DNA from: Aliirhizobium wenxiniae | GTDB taxonomy: Bacteria > Pseudomonadota > Alphaproteobacteria > Rhizobiales > Rhizobiaceae | Length of the DNA stretch: 64,000 bases | Assembly: GCF_019511445.1 (NCBI RefSeq) | Contig: NZ_JAEUAN010000016.1 | Location: 62,001 to 126,000 of the forward strand | Direction of reading: 5' to 3' | Shown here: positions 26,201-35,470 of the stretch, piece after piece | Numbering within the stretch: position 1 is the first letter of the stretch | Layout: each line of letters begins with the position of its first letter | Notes under the pieces: generated by a model | Databases searched by the model: none | What the model saw: only the letters and a program-made list of their open reading frames with translations | What the model was told of the DNA's origin: nothing | Made by a program: the position numbers and the translations under genes

Positions 26201-27724
26201 TTATTCCGCAGCGATCTTGAGATCGCCCTCATCCGGCGCTTCGGCGCTACCTGGTGCAGTTTCGGCCTGCAGGTCCGGGAAGGCGACGATTCGCTTGCCG
26301 GCGAAATCGGCATGCACGACGATCAGGCCCTGTTCCTCGAAATAACCGAGAAGGCGGCGGGCGCGGCGGGCGGAATGGGTGCCGTAGGCACGGGCGATGC
26401 GGGCGTCAGACGGGCAAGGCTCGGTGCCGAGCGCCGCCTTCGCCATCATCAGGAACACGCCCTGCAGATCATCGGACACGCCGTTCGACAGCGAGAGCAC
26501 GGTTGCCCAGGCCTCGCTTGCCGCCATGGTGGCATCTACGCCGGAACGGGCGATCGCGGTGCGGCGACGGAAATCGCTGAGCGAGATCGGCGGCCCCGGC
26601 AGACGGCGCATGCGGGCGCGCACGAGAAAATCCTGATAGAGGACGCTGTCGGTGCGGTAGGCTGACTGCGGATCGTCGAGTATTTCCGACATGACCGCCG
26701 TCAGCCGCTCTTCGCGCTCTTCTTCGGTCAGTTCCGGCATGGCCACGCGGGGCTCGTTTGCCGCAGGCTGGCTTGCTGCAGGCGTCGAACGCGAGAGTTC
26801 GGCCAGAATATCGGTGGTCGGGCGCGGTGCCGGCGTCGGGCGACGCACGGCGGTGATCGGCCGGGCGAATTCTTCCGGATCCGGCGTAAAGATCAAGTCT
26901 TCGACATCCTGCGGCGCATCCGGCAGCGGCATCAGCTTGGGGCTGGACGAGCGCGCCGAGGTTTCCACATTGCCGATGACGATCGGCAGCGGACGGCGGG
27001 ACAATGCCGGGCCGAGTGCTACGAAATTGCCGCGCTTCAGGTCGCGGAACATTTCCGCCTGTCGGCGGTCCATGCCGAGCAGGTCGGCTGCGCGCGCCAT
27101 GTCGATATCGAGAAATGTGCGGCCCATCAGGAAGTTGGAGGCTTCCGCGGCAACGTTCTTGGCAAGCTTTGCAAGGCGCTGCGTGGCAATGACGCCGGCG
27201 AGACCGCGTTTACGGCCGCGGCACATCAGGTTGGTCATCGCACCGAGCGACATTTTTCGGGCGTCTTCGGAGACATCGCCGCCGACAGATGGCGCAAACA
27301 TCTGTGCTTCGTCAACGACGACCAGAACCGGGTACCAGTAATCGCGATCGGCATCGAACATGCCGTTCAAAAAGGCGGCTGCGGCGCGCATCTGCTCTTC
27401 GAGATCGAGACCTTCCAGCGTCAGGACGCAGGAGACGCGATTCTTGCGGATGCGGTTGGCGATGCCGGCAAGTTCGGCTTCGGTGCGTTCGCCATCGACG
27501 ACCACATGGCCGTATTTGTCCGACAGCGTAACGAAATCGCCTTCCGGATCGATGACGACCTGCTGCACCCAGGGGGCGGACTGTTCCAGCAGGCGGCGCA
27601 GAAGATGCGACTTTCCGGAACCGGAATTACCCTGAACCAGCAGACGCGTCGCCAGAAGCTCCTCGATATCGAGCTTGGCCGGCGCACCGCCGGTCACAGT
27701 TCCCATATCGATGCCGACTTGCAC
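26201..27724 (-). CDS. HerA/VirB4-like ATP-binding protein
   Basis: 507 aa P-loop ATPase of the HerA/DUF87 group. Walker A is LVQGNSGSGKSHLL (residues ~29-42), Walker B is PVLVVVDEAQMFAP (~133-146), and a Gln-containing sensor segment AGVIATQRLAKL follows. Residues ~255-355 are a Pro/Thr/Ala-rich linker, and the C-terminal ~150 aa contain a winged-helix-like part (RIARAYGTHSARRARRLLGY). HerA relatives pump DNA with NurA in archaea; here no nuclease is adjacent, so the role is unknown. GTG start at 27724, with GAGG 8 bp upstream. Confidence 0.8.
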   Translation of the reverse strand: MQVGIDMGTVTGGAPAKLDIEELLATRLLVQGNSGSGKSHLLRRLLEQSAPWVQQVVIDPEGDFVTLSDKYGHVVVDGERTEAELAGIANRIRKNRVSCVLTLEGLDLEEQMRAAAAFLNGMFDADRDYWYPVLVVVDEAQMFAPSVGGDVSEDARKMSLGAMTNLMCRGRKRGLAGVIATQRLAKLAKNVAAEASNFLMGRTFLDIDMARAADLLGMDRRQAEMFRDLKRGNFVALGPALSRRPLPIVIGNVETSARSSSPKLMPLPDAPQDVEDLIFTPDPEEFARPITAVRRPTPAPRPTTDILAELSRSTPAASQPAANEPRVAMPELTEEEREERLTAVMSEILDDPQSAYRTDSVLYQDFLVRARMRRLPGPPISLSDFRRRTAIARSGVDATMAASEAWATVLSLSNGVSDDLQGVFLMMAKAALGTEPCPSDARIARAYGTHSARRARRLLGYFEEQGLIVVHADFAGKRIVAFPDLQAETAPGSAEAPDEGDLKIAAE

Positions 27725-27875
27725 TATGCTGTCCTCGTATGCCGTAAATTTGTGTTTTGTCGGCTGCCTGACTGCGGTGAGGCAGTGTGCCGAACCCTCC
27801 CCTTAACAGAGATCGAGATTCGTTTCTTCGGGAAAGAGATAAAAATCAACAGACATTGAGATCAGACATTTGCGA

Positions 27876-28517
27876 TCAGGCGGCAGCCCGCTTGAAGCCG
27901 AGCGAAAGCAGCCCCGCACCGATCATCAGCGAGCCGCCGGTGCGATTGACGATGCGCTGGACCTTGGGCTTGCGGATCGTGTTGCGCGCCATCGATGCCA
28001 AAAGGCCGTAAAGCGCGGCATTGATGGTTGCCAGAATGAGGAAGGTCACTTCGAACACCGCCATCTGGAAAAAGAGCGGCCGGGTCAGATCGAGAAACTG
28101 CGGCAGGAAGGCGACGAAGAAGACAATGCTTTTCGGGTTCAATGCCGTCACGGCATAGGTGTGGAGGAAGACGCGGAACGGGCGGACTGCTGGCGCATCG
28201 TCGTCGTCCTCGACGACTTCTGCCTGTCCGGAAACCGGCGAGCGCCACAGCTTGACGCCGAGATAGATGAGATAGGCGGCACCGACCCATTTCAACGCGG
28301 TAAAAAGCATGGCGGATGTTGCGAGCAGCGCACCAAGCCCAAGCATGGAGGCGGTCATGGCGGTAAAATCGCCGAGCGCCACGCCGGCCACCGTCGCGCT
28401 TGCCACCTTGCGGCCGTGGCTCAGCGCATAGGAAATGACGAGAAGGATGGTCGGCCCCGGAATTGCCAGCAGCACGGCGGATGCGGCAACGAATGCAAGC
28501 CAGTGTTCGAGCGACAT
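27876..28517 (-). CDS. LysE/RhtB-family amino-acid exporter
   Basis: 213 aa inner-membrane protein with about six hydrophobic segments. The N-terminal signature LAIPGPTILLVISYALSHGR and the later TALNPKSIVFFVAFLPQF are the hallmark motifs of LysE/RhtB transporters, which export amino acids such as homoserine, threonine or leucine. An acidic loop EVVEDDDDAPAV separates segments 3 and 4. Specificity cannot be read. GAGGAAACG precedes the ATG. Confidence 0.92.
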   Translation of the reverse strand: MSLEHWLAFVAASAVLLAIPGPTILLVISYALSHGRKVASATVAGVALGDFTAMTASMLGLGALLATSAMLFTALKWVGAAYLIYLGVKLWRSPVSGQAEVVEDDDDAPAVRPFRVFLHTYAVTALNPKSIVFFVAFLPQFLDLTRPLFFQMAVFEVTFLILATINAALYGLLASMARNTIRKPKVQRIVNRTGGSLMIGAGLLSLGFKRAAA

Positions 28518-28579
28518 GGACGTTTCCTCGGATGAATGATGAGATCAAGTCACGGAAAGATCCGCGTGACAAGTGTGCC

Positions 28580-29035
28580 TCAAGCGCATCGGCGCCAGCT
28601 GTAAAGGATGTCGAGCTCATGTTCCTCATTGTCCGCGCCGTCGGTTTCGCGGACGACCTCAAACCCCTGATTTTCATAAAACCGCCGGGCACCGGCATTC
28701 TTCTGAAAGGTCCAGAGATCAAGGCGAGCATGACTGGCCTTGGCAATATCGACAAGGCGCGAGCCGATGCCCCGCCCCTGCATTTGGGGCAGGATATGGA
28801 GCTGATCGATCCAGCCTTCGCGAAAAGCAATGACGCCGATCAGTTCACCCTGCAGCACGGCCCCCCATATGGCGCAGTTCGAGAACAGGTACCCCGACCA
28901 GAAAGTCCGATCCTCCTCCGGCTTGTGAAGGCCTGCGAGCCATGGAAGTCGCGCGTCGAATGCGGTGCGAAACACATTCGACGCGGCCTCCATGTCCACC
29001 AGGGCCAGTTTGCGGAGGGTCAGACCGTTACTCAC
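28580..29035 (-). CDS. GNAT-family N-acetyltransferase
   Basis: 151 aa. Acetyl-CoA-binding motif A is LHILPQMQGRGIGSRLVDIA, followed by LDLWTFQKNAGARRFYENQG, the usual GNAT motif B. The substrate is unknown. GTG start at 29035 has GGAGG 8 bp upstream and overlaps the stop of the DUF1127-like gene (GTGA), so the pair is translated together. Confidence 0.9.
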   Translation of the reverse strand: MSNGLTLRKLALVDMEAASNVFRTAFDARLPWLAGLHKPEEDRTFWSGYLFSNCAIWGAVLQGELIGVIAFREGWIDQLHILPQMQGRGIGSRLVDIAKASHARLDLWTFQKNAGARRFYENQGFEVVRETDGADNEEHELDILYSWRRCA

Positions 29036-29283
29036 AGGTAATTCCTCCAGTGAACGAAGCGGGACTGCAGGACGAAATCGACCTCGGGAACGTTCTCCGG
29101 CAAGCCGATATCCCGAAGCATGTAATTGTCGAGATCGGACGAGCGGTTCGCCGCAAACGGCGAGGAGCGCCTCACGAGGGTCGCGACAAGTGCCTTGATC
29201 AGACGCCAGGGACCGTGGCGTTGATGAAGAGCGTCCATTTCTGCCGACAGAACATCAGCAACCATTACGTGCATTTCACGCAT
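29032..29283 (-). CDS. small DUF1127-like protein
   Basis: 83 aa. A basic central part (WRLIKALVATLVRRSS) leads to LDNYMLRDIGLPENVPEVDF, which has the D-x-x-L-x-D-I-G-L core of DUF1127 but continues about 15 residues past it with an aromatic tail (FVHWRNYL). It ends inside the start codon of a GNAT acetyltransferase. ATG at 29283 is preceded by CGGAAAAGC; an ATG at 29265 is also possible. Function unknown. Confidence 0.65.
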   Translation of the reverse strand: MREMHVMVADVLSAEMDALHQRHGPWRLIKALVATLVRRSSPFAANRSSDLDNYMLRDIGLPENVPEVDFVLQSRFVHWRNYL

Positions 29284-29442
29284 AGCTTTTCCGCCCCGTC
29301 TCGCGTGTGCGAGCGGGTCCTTTCGTGGTTTGGAAAGACGCGCGCGGAAGTGCAGGCGGCAAGAGCCGTCAGACGGATAGACCGGTCACGTCAAATCGAG
29401 TTTAGATCGAGAAAGATGCCAAAAGGCGGATTCCGGGCATTA

Positions 29443-29544
29443 TTAGCCGCGGAAAGCCAGTCCGAGCAGATTGCGCGGGTAATTCACCCGCATGGTTCGG
29501 ACCAATCCGCCAGAGAGGCGCATGTTAGCAGAAAATGTATTCAT
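29443..29544 (-). CDS. candidate 33-residue small protein
   Basis: A short reading frame starting MNTFSANMRLSGGLVRTM and ending NLLGLAFRG. It has a strong ribosome site (GGGAGAG, 5 bp before the ATG), and on the minus strand TTGCGC-N17-AATCTT lies upstream as a possible promoter. The sequence is basic and mildly amphipathic. I recognise no family. It may be a real micro-protein or a leader peptide; nothing coding follows for 159 bp downstream. Confidence 0.4.
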   Translation of the reverse strand: MNTFSANMRLSGGLVRTMRVNYPRNLLGLAFRG

Positions 29545-29681
29545 CGATGCTCTCCCTTGTTTGAGTTGCGGATGCTGGAAGATTGCACGGTCTTGCCAAA
29601 CGCGCAAGCACCCACAATCGAAAATTGCACTCAAAGGTGTTTTTGTTGCATGAGGGCAACAGTCGGCACTCTGGCGACGCC

Positions 29682-30482
29682 TCAGCCGGTGCGCAGGCCA
29701 AAGCCCTGCATCAGGCGGCGGGTGGCAAAATCCGGATTACCCGAGGTGAAGACGGCAAAGTCGAAACCTTCGGGATGTTCCGCGCCTTCGATGAGCGGCG
29801 CCTTGCGGCGCGCCTGCCTTGCGATTGCCTCGGCCGGGTCCAGCCAGTCGACCGGCCAGGGCGCGAGACGGCGGAAGAGATTGGCCATGAAAGGGTAATG
29901 GGTGCAGGCGAGTACGACGATGTCGGTCTTGTCGCCATCCTTCTCGACAAAACAGGGGGCGATCTCGGCCAGCACATCGCCATCAGCTATCGCCTCGCCG
30001 CGGATATAGCTTTCTGCCATGCGGGCAAGGTTTTCGGATCCGACGAGGCGGACATGACACTGGGTGGCGAAGGACTGGATGAGATCGCGCGTATAGGCGC
30101 GCTTGACGGTGCCGGGTGTCGCCAGGACGGAAACGAGGCCGGAGCGGGTGCGCTCGGCCGCAGGCTTGATTGCCGGCACGGTGCCGACGAAGGTCATGTG
30201 CGGGAATTTCTCGCGCAGTGCGGCACCAGCCAGCGTGAAAGCCGTATTGCAGGCTATGACGCAGATTTCCGGCTGATGATCATCCAACAGCTTTTCGAAC
30301 AGGGAAAGGATGCGCTCCTGCAAGGCGCCCTCCTCCCAACTGCCATAGGGAAAGGCCGCATCGTCGGCGACATAGACGAAGCCGCGCTCGGGCATCAGCA
30401 CGCGCGCTTCACGCAGCACCGTCAGCCCGCCGATGCCCGAATCGAACACCAGTATGGGCTTCAGCTCATTCGCCGCTGTCAT
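29682..30482 (-). CDS. murI: glutamate racemase
   Basis: Makes D-glutamate for peptidoglycan. 266 aa. The two catalytic cysteines lie in VIACNTAFTLAG and VLACTHYPFMAN; the N-terminal VFDSGIGGLTVLRE has the conserved Asp-Ser, and YVADDAAFPYG follows. The start MTAANELKP at 30482 lies 14 bp inside the end of the upstream RNA methyltransferase gene, so the two are coupled. Some alphaproteobacterial MurI proteins also inhibit gyrase; not testable here. Confidence 0.95.
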   Translation of the reverse strand: MTAANELKPILVFDSGIGGLTVLREARVLMPERGFVYVADDAAFPYGSWEEGALQERILSLFEKLLDDHQPEICVIACNTAFTLAGAALREKFPHMTFVGTVPAIKPAAERTRSGLVSVLATPGTVKRAYTRDLIQSFATQCHVRLVGSENLARMAESYIRGEAIADGDVLAEIAPCFVEKDGDKTDIVVLACTHYPFMANLFRRLAPWPVDWLDPAEAIARQARRKAPLIEGAEHPEGFDFAVFTSGNPDFATRRLMQGFGLRTG

Positions 30483-31305
30483 TCCCCTCTGTCTCCCCTG
30501 CCTCTGAGGCCTTCTTCTGTCTCGGCACCGTCTTTTTCGGCCACTGCCGCGGGAACCGATCAAGCGAATTGATCACTCCGCGAAATACGCTGATTTCCTG
30601 TTCGGAAAAGGCCCGACGCGACAGGACGGCCCGAAGGTTGTCGATCATTTTGGGCTTTTTTTCCGGCGGATGGAAATAGCCGCGGGCATCCAGAGCCTCT
30701 TCGATATGCTCGAACATGCCGAGCACCTGTTCCTTCGTCGAAGGGTTCTGCTCGATCGGCTGGAAGCGGGTTTCCTCAAGGTCGTCGATGCCCGACTTCA
30801 TCCAGTCATAGGACATCAAGAGCACGGCCTGGGCGATATTGAGCGAGGCGAAGGCGGGGTTTACCGGGAAGGTGACGATTTCGTCTGCCAGCGCCACTTC
30901 CTCGTTGTTGAGGCCCCAGCGCTCGCGGCCGAAGAGGATGCCGGTTTTCTCACCCGCCTTGAATTTTTCCCGCAAGGTGGCGGCGGCAAAGACCGGGGAG
31001 CGGACAGGCTTGAAGCCGTAACGCTCGCGCGCCGTCGTGGCATAGACGAAGTTGAGATCGCTGATCGCCTCTTCCAGCGTCTCATAGACCTTCGTTCCGT
31101 CGATGACGTGATCGGCCTTGGAGGCTGCAGAGCGCGCCTTCTCGCTCGGCCAGCCGTCACGCGGGTTGACGAGGCGCAGTTCGGCGAGGCCGAAATTGGC
31201 CATGGCGCGGGCGACCATGCCGATATTTTCGCCGAGTTGCGGCTCGACCAGAATGATCGCCGGCCCTTCGGCAATGAGTTCACGTTCGCTATTGGTGCCC
31301 GACAT
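30466..31305 (-). CDS. trmJ: SPOUT-family tRNA (cytidine/uridine-2'-O-) methyltransferase, TrmJ-like
   Basis: 279 aa TrmH/SpoU-family methyltransferase with the trefoil-knot motifs IILVEPQLGENIGMVARAM (motif 1), ILFGRERWGLNNEEVALAD (motif 2) and NPAFASLNIAQAVLLMSYD (motif 3). TrmJ methylates position 32 of tRNAs. The C-terminal ~100 aa end in a basic tail KKTVPRQKKASEAG. ATG at 31305; the longer open frame upstream is out of character. It overlaps murI by 17 bp. Confidence 0.85.
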   Translation of the reverse strand: MSGTNSERELIAEGPAIILVEPQLGENIGMVARAMANFGLAELRLVNPRDGWPSEKARSAASKADHVIDGTKVYETLEEAISDLNFVYATTARERYGFKPVRSPVFAAATLREKFKAGEKTGILFGRERWGLNNEEVALADEIVTFPVNPAFASLNIAQAVLLMSYDWMKSGIDDLEETRFQPIEQNPSTKEQVLGMFEHIEEALDARGYFHPPEKKPKMIDNLRAVLSRRAFSEQEISVFRGVINSLDRFPRQWPKKTVPRQKKASEAGETEGNDSGE

Positions 31306-31367
31306 ATTCGTTTCCGCTTGTTCTTGACGCCGGGCAATAGCCCCCTCGGCCAGCAACGGCAAGCCGA

Positions 31368-33368
31368 TTATTGGCTCTTCTGCTTGTCTGTGGCCGGTGG
31401 ATAAAGGCGATTGAGCAAATTGGCGACCATATCCGCACCGTGTGCAACGCCCTGCCCCGGTGCCGGCAGGCTGCCGCTTGCAGCTGCATAACGCGGTGTC
31501 TTGATGGAAAAACAATCCGCCTTTCTCGCTGCAGCCTTCTCCAGCACCTGCCTGGCACGATCGACCGCATGGTGCATTTCCGGGTCATCACGGTTTTCCG
31601 CATTTGCAAAATCCCGCGCCAGGATCCGGGCCCAATATGAGGCGGCGAGGAAAATCGCCAATGTCTGACGGATCGGCCCCGGCCGGGTGACCAGCGACCA
31701 TGCGCTGCCCAGCGGACGCGCGGCCACGGTCAAGTCACGGTAAGCCTCATCGAGGCGGTTTGACAATTCGATCAGCCGATAGCGGCTTTCCCCCTTGTCG
31801 ACCGCCTCCAGCAATTGCCCGAGCGCGTCGTACCATCGAGCAAGCGCCAGTTCGACGGTGGACCGGGTGGAGGACGGGAAGATGACGAAGGCGACGAACA
31901 TGCCTGCGATCGAGCCGATCACCGTTTCCTCCAGCCGCAGCAAAAGAACCTCATATGTGAGCTGGCCGATCAGGCCATAGACGAGGCAGAGAACGATGGT
32001 GACGAAGAAACTCAGGAGCGCGTAGGAGACCTGCAGGTAATAGAACGCCAGAAACACGCAGATGGCCGCAAGACCGACGGTTGCTGCCGTATGGCCGGAA
32101 AGAAGTGTCGCCAAGGCAAGACCGATGGCAACGCCGACCAGCGTGCCGACCGATCGCTGGATCGCCCGCAATGCCGCATCGCCGCGCGAGCGGGTGTTGT
32201 TGAACACGAGAAATGCCGTCAGCACGGCCCAGAACCAACGATCGCGGGACAAAAGCAGCCCGAAGACCATGGCGATGCATGAGGCGATGGTGATCTGGAT
32301 GGCCGCGCGCACAAGCGGGTTCTTCCAAGAGAAATCCGGCTTGACCGGCGGCCCTGCTCGCGGCACGTCGCCAAAGGCCATCAACTGCTGGAATGCCCGG
32401 TCGTTGGCGCTCTCACGCAGGGCGGAAGAAGCCCGCTGCAGCCATAGGAGCGCGTGGACGCTCTGCCTTGTTCGCTCGTCACCGGCCTCACTAGAAGGCT
32501 CTTCCGCTATCCGCTTTGCCGTGACGGCATCATCATGCAGCACGGCAGTCACCAGAGCGGCAGGCGGCAAGGCTGCAAGGGACTGAACGATCACGCTTTC
32601 AGCGGCGAGGTGAAGATCGAAGATGGCGATTGAAACGGCCATGACGGGACTGCTGTCACTCGGCAGGGAGCCATCGGCATTGCGCGGCAGCAGGCCTTCC
32701 GCCATCAGCACCACGTCCTTCAACTGCTCTTCCATCTGGCGCAGCTCGATGCGATCTCTCTCCGTCAAGGCTCCACTTGCAGCAAGTGTGGAAAGTCGCA
32801 GCAGAATATCCGATACGCGATGCTCTATCGCCCGAAGGGTTTTGGTCAGATCGCAGCGCCAGTCATCGACAAGCAGATATTTGCGGATCAGGTGCCCGTA
32901 GGCGACGGCGAAAAGCGGCCCCAATGCGGCCAGCGGCAGTTCAGAAAATGTCGGCCGCAAATAGGCGCCGATGAAATAGGAAATGAACGCAAACATGCCG
33001 ACGGCAAAGCCGCGCTGACCGAATACGCGGGCAAGGCTCGCCGCAAGGATGACGCACAGGAAGGTCAGGTCGGCGACAAGACGATAGGGCTCTAGCCCTG
33101 CCGCGAGCGTGATGCAAAAGAGGCTCGCCGCGCACCCCAGCAGGCGTGTTCTCAGCTGCTCGGCAGACGTCTTGTCCTTTACGGCAACGCCGCCTTCGAT
33201 CGAAAGCACGATCGCCAGCGCGTAGGAAATCGACGGCAGCGGAGCCACGGTCAGATGGATAGCGATGAGAGTGAGGATAGAAGCCAGAATGGTGAGCGTT
33301 ACGCGCGCTCCCATCTTCACCCGTGACAAAGCAGGATCATGGGCCAGCAGACGATCAACAAACGTCAT
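31368..33368 (-). CDS. FUSC-family inner-membrane protein
   Basis: About 666 aa with two hydrophobic blocks of several helices, near residues 25-160 (LTILASILTLIAIHLTVAPL onward) and 345-500 (ITIASCIAMVFGLLLS, FYYLQVSYALLSFFVTIVLC). Between them is a cytoplasmic helical region. This matches the FUSC/YccS/AaeB-type fusaric-acid-resistance family, implicated in aromatic-acid efflux or osmoadaptation. No periplasmic adaptor gene is beside it, so substrate and partners are unknown. The start is uncertain; 33368 (MTFVDRLLAH), 33392 and 33404 are all possible. Confidence 0.85.
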   Translation of the reverse strand: MTFVDRLLAHDPALSRVKMGARVTLTILASILTLIAIHLTVAPLPSISYALAIVLSIEGGVAVKDKTSAEQLRTRLLGCAASLFCITLAAGLEPYRLVADLTFLCVILAASLARVFGQRGFAVGMFAFISYFIGAYLRPTFSELPLAALGPLFAVAYGHLIRKYLLVDDWRCDLTKTLRAIEHRVSDILLRLSTLAASGALTERDRIELRQMEEQLKDVVLMAEGLLPRNADGSLPSDSSPVMAVSIAIFDLHLAAESVIVQSLAALPPAALVTAVLHDDAVTAKRIAEEPSSEAGDERTRQSVHALLWLQRASSALRESANDRAFQQLMAFGDVPRAGPPVKPDFSWKNPLVRAAIQITIASCIAMVFGLLLSRDRWFWAVLTAFLVFNNTRSRGDAALRAIQRSVGTLVGVAIGLALATLLSGHTAATVGLAAICVFLAFYYLQVSYALLSFFVTIVLCLVYGLIGQLTYEVLLLRLEETVIGSIAGMFVAFVIFPSSTRSTVELALARWYDALGQLLEAVDKGESRYRLIELSNRLDEAYRDLTVAARPLGSAWSLVTRPGPIRQTLAIFLAASYWARILARDFANAENRDDPEMHHAVDRARQVLEKAAARKADCFSIKTPRYAAASGSLPAPGQGVAHGADMVANLLNRLYPPATDKQKSQ

Positions 33369-33428
33369 GGCCACCCGCCGCGCCCTAGACATCGATAGTA
33401 CCATTGCAAAGGCCGGGCACGCCCGGCA

Positions 33429-33959
33429 TCATTCGCCCTTGGCGATCGATTGCATTTCCTCGATGACGCTGTCGCTTTCGCCATCGGCCACCCGATGGAT
33501 ATCGTCGATCACCGGCTTGCCGCCCTCATCGATCACGTCGAAATTCACTTCCGAGACGGTGTCCTTCAGGTCGGCATCATCGATGCAGGTCCACTGCTTG
33601 AAGGTGACCTTGAAACTTGTCTTGCCATTCGCAGCCACGCCGGGCGCAATGACGATATCCTGCAGAGGGCAGCCATCCTGCGAGGCGGTGACGACGTCAT
33701 ATCCGAAGGGGTCGCCCGGCTGATTGTTTTCCGTTTCATAAGCCGGGTGCTTGGCAGCATCGGCGTAAGCCGCCTGGAAGCGCTTGCTGAACATGCGTGC
33801 CAGCGGCTCTGGATCGAAGATGAACTTCCAGTCGCTGTCGTTGCTGTTCCAGTTGTCCTCGGTGATCTTCATCACTTCCTTGACCGGATCTGCGGGGTCA
33901 GCAGCGAACGAGACGGTGGAAAAAAGCGAAAAAGCAAGAGCGAGCGGCAGAGTTCGCAT
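33429..33959 (-). CDS. exported protein of unknown function
   Basis: 176 aa with a clear Sec signal peptide (MRTLPLALAFSLFSTVSFA, cleavage after residue 19). The mature part is acidic, with two cysteines (DGCPLQ and WTCIDD) that may form a disulfide. The layout recalls small DUF3828-type periplasmic proteins, but I cannot assign it. A weak GCCGGGC/GCCCGGC hairpin at 33412-33427 follows the stop. Confidence 0.75.
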   Translation of the reverse strand: MRTLPLALAFSLFSTVSFAADPADPVKEVMKITEDNWNSNDSDWKFIFDPEPLARMFSKRFQAAYADAAKHPAYETENNQPGDPFGYDVVTASQDGCPLQDIVIAPGVAANGKTSFKVTFKQWTCIDDADLKDTVSEVNFDVIDEGGKPVIDDIHRVADGESDSVIEEMQSIAKGE

Positions 33960-34187
33960 GGCGGTGATCCGTATTCGAAGCGATTTGCGCGGACATTACC
34001 CCTCGGCCTTTATTTAGCAATGACCATTCTTGCTGTTTTTCAAAGCCGGGCGGTGCCTGCGTTGAAATCTCACAGAAAAGCCGCCAATCCCCGTCTCACG
34101 GCTTTGCACACCTGCCCTGCGATGTTATAGCGCAACCCGTTGATCCATTCGGGGCCGCTCCGGCCCATTCACGACAAGAGGAAGTCC

Positions 34188-35399
34188 ATGCAGAAGATCA
34201 AGGTAGCCAACCCAGTCGTCGATCTCGACGGCGACGAGATGACCCGCATCATCTGGCAGCTGATCAAGGACAAGCTGATCCTGCCCTATCTCGATCTCGA
34301 CATCGAATATTACGATCTCTCGGTCGAGAACCGCGATGCCACCGACGACCAGGTGACGATCGATGCCGCCAACGCCATCAAGAAGCACGGCGTCGGCATC
34401 AAGTGCGCCACCATCACGCCGGACGAAGCCCGCGTTGAAGAATTCAAGCTGAAGAAGATGTGGAAGAGCCCGAACGGCACGATCCGCAACATCCTCGGCG
34501 GCGTCATCTTCCGCGAGCCGATCATCATGCAGAACGTGCCGCGCCTGGTTCCGGGCTGGACCAAGCCGATCATCGTCGGCCGTCACGCTTTCGGCGACCA
34601 GTATCGCGCAACAGACTTCAAGTTCCCGGGCAAGGGCAAGCTGTCGATCAAGTTCGTCGGCGACGACGGCCAGACGATTGAGCATGACGTGTTCGACGCC
34701 CCGTCCTCGGGCGTCGCCATGGCGATGTACAACCTCGACGATTCGATCCGCGATTTCGCCCGCGCTTCGTTCAATTACGCCCTGCAGCGCGGCGTTCCCT
34801 GCTACCTGTCGACCAAGAACACCATCCTTAAGGCCTATGACGGCCGCTTCAAGGATCTGTTCCAGGAAATCTTCGACGCCGAATTCAAGGCTCAGTACGA
34901 TGAAGCCAAGATCTGGTACGAACACCGCCTGATCGACGACATGGTCGCTTCCGCGCTGAAGTGGTCCGGCGGTTACGTCTGGGCCTGCAAGAACTACGAC
35001 GGCGACGTTCAGTCGGACATCGTTGCCCAGGGTTTTGGTTCGCTCGGCCTGATGACCTCGGTTCTGATGACGCCGGATGGCAAGACGGTCGAAGCCGAAG
35101 CCGCACACGGCACGGTTACCCGTCATTACCGCCAGCACCAGAAGGGCCAGGAAACCTCGACGAACTCGATCGCATCGATCTTCGCCTGGACCCGTGGTCT
35201 CGCACACCGCGCCAAGCTGGACGACAATGCCGAACTGACGAAGTTCGCCGATACGCTCGAGAAGGTCTGCATCGACACGGTCGAAGCCGGCTTCATGACC
35301 AAGGACCTGGCCCTGCTGATCGGTCCGGATCAGCCGTGGCTCTCGACCACCGCCTTCCTCGACAAGATCGACGAAAACCTCAAGAAGGCCATGGCGTAA
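34188..35399 (+). CDS. icd: NADP-dependent isocitrate dehydrogenase
   Basis: Oxidative decarboxylation of isocitrate to 2-oxoglutarate in the TCA cycle. 403 aa of the eukaryote-like homodimeric type. Substrate motif KSPNGTIRNILGGVIFREP contains the Ser, Asn and Arg contacts; DLDGDEMTRIIW opens the chain; GFGSLGLMTSVLM, EAEAAHGTVTRHYR and TNSIASIFAW are the cofactor and metal region (NADP-type His/Arg). AGAGGAAG precedes the ATG at 34188. A strong terminator follows, so it is monocistronic. Together with sthA it feeds the NADPH pool. Confidence 0.97.
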   Translation: MQKIKVANPVVDLDGDEMTRIIWQLIKDKLILPYLDLDIEYYDLSVENRDATDDQVTIDAANAIKKHGVGIKCATITPDEARVEEFKLKKMWKSPNGTIRNILGGVIFREPIIMQNVPRLVPGWTKPIIVGRHAFGDQYRATDFKFPGKGKLSIKFVGDDGQTIEHDVFDAPSSGVAMAMYNLDDSIRDFARASFNYALQRGVPCYLSTKNTILKAYDGRFKDLFQEIFDAEFKAQYDEAKIWYEHRLIDDMVASALKWSGGYVWACKNYDGDVQSDIVAQGFGSLGLMTSVLMTPDGKTVEAEAAHGTVTRHYRQHQKGQETSTNSIASIFAWTRGLAHRAKLDDNAELTKFADTLEKVCIDTVEAGFMTKDLALLIGPDQPWLSTTAFLDKIDENLKKAMA

Positions 35400-35423
35400 G
35401 TCATAATCTTCAGAGTAGATTTG

Positions 35424-35450
35424 AACGGCGGGGCTTTCCCCGCCGTTTTC
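35424..35450 (+). terminator. terminator of icd
   Basis: AACGGCGGGG (35424-35433) pairs perfectly with CCCCGCCGTT (35438-35447), loop CTTT, tail TTTTCTTTT. Confidence 0.92.
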
Positions 35451-35470
35451 TTTTGCGCCGGAGGCTTTGC

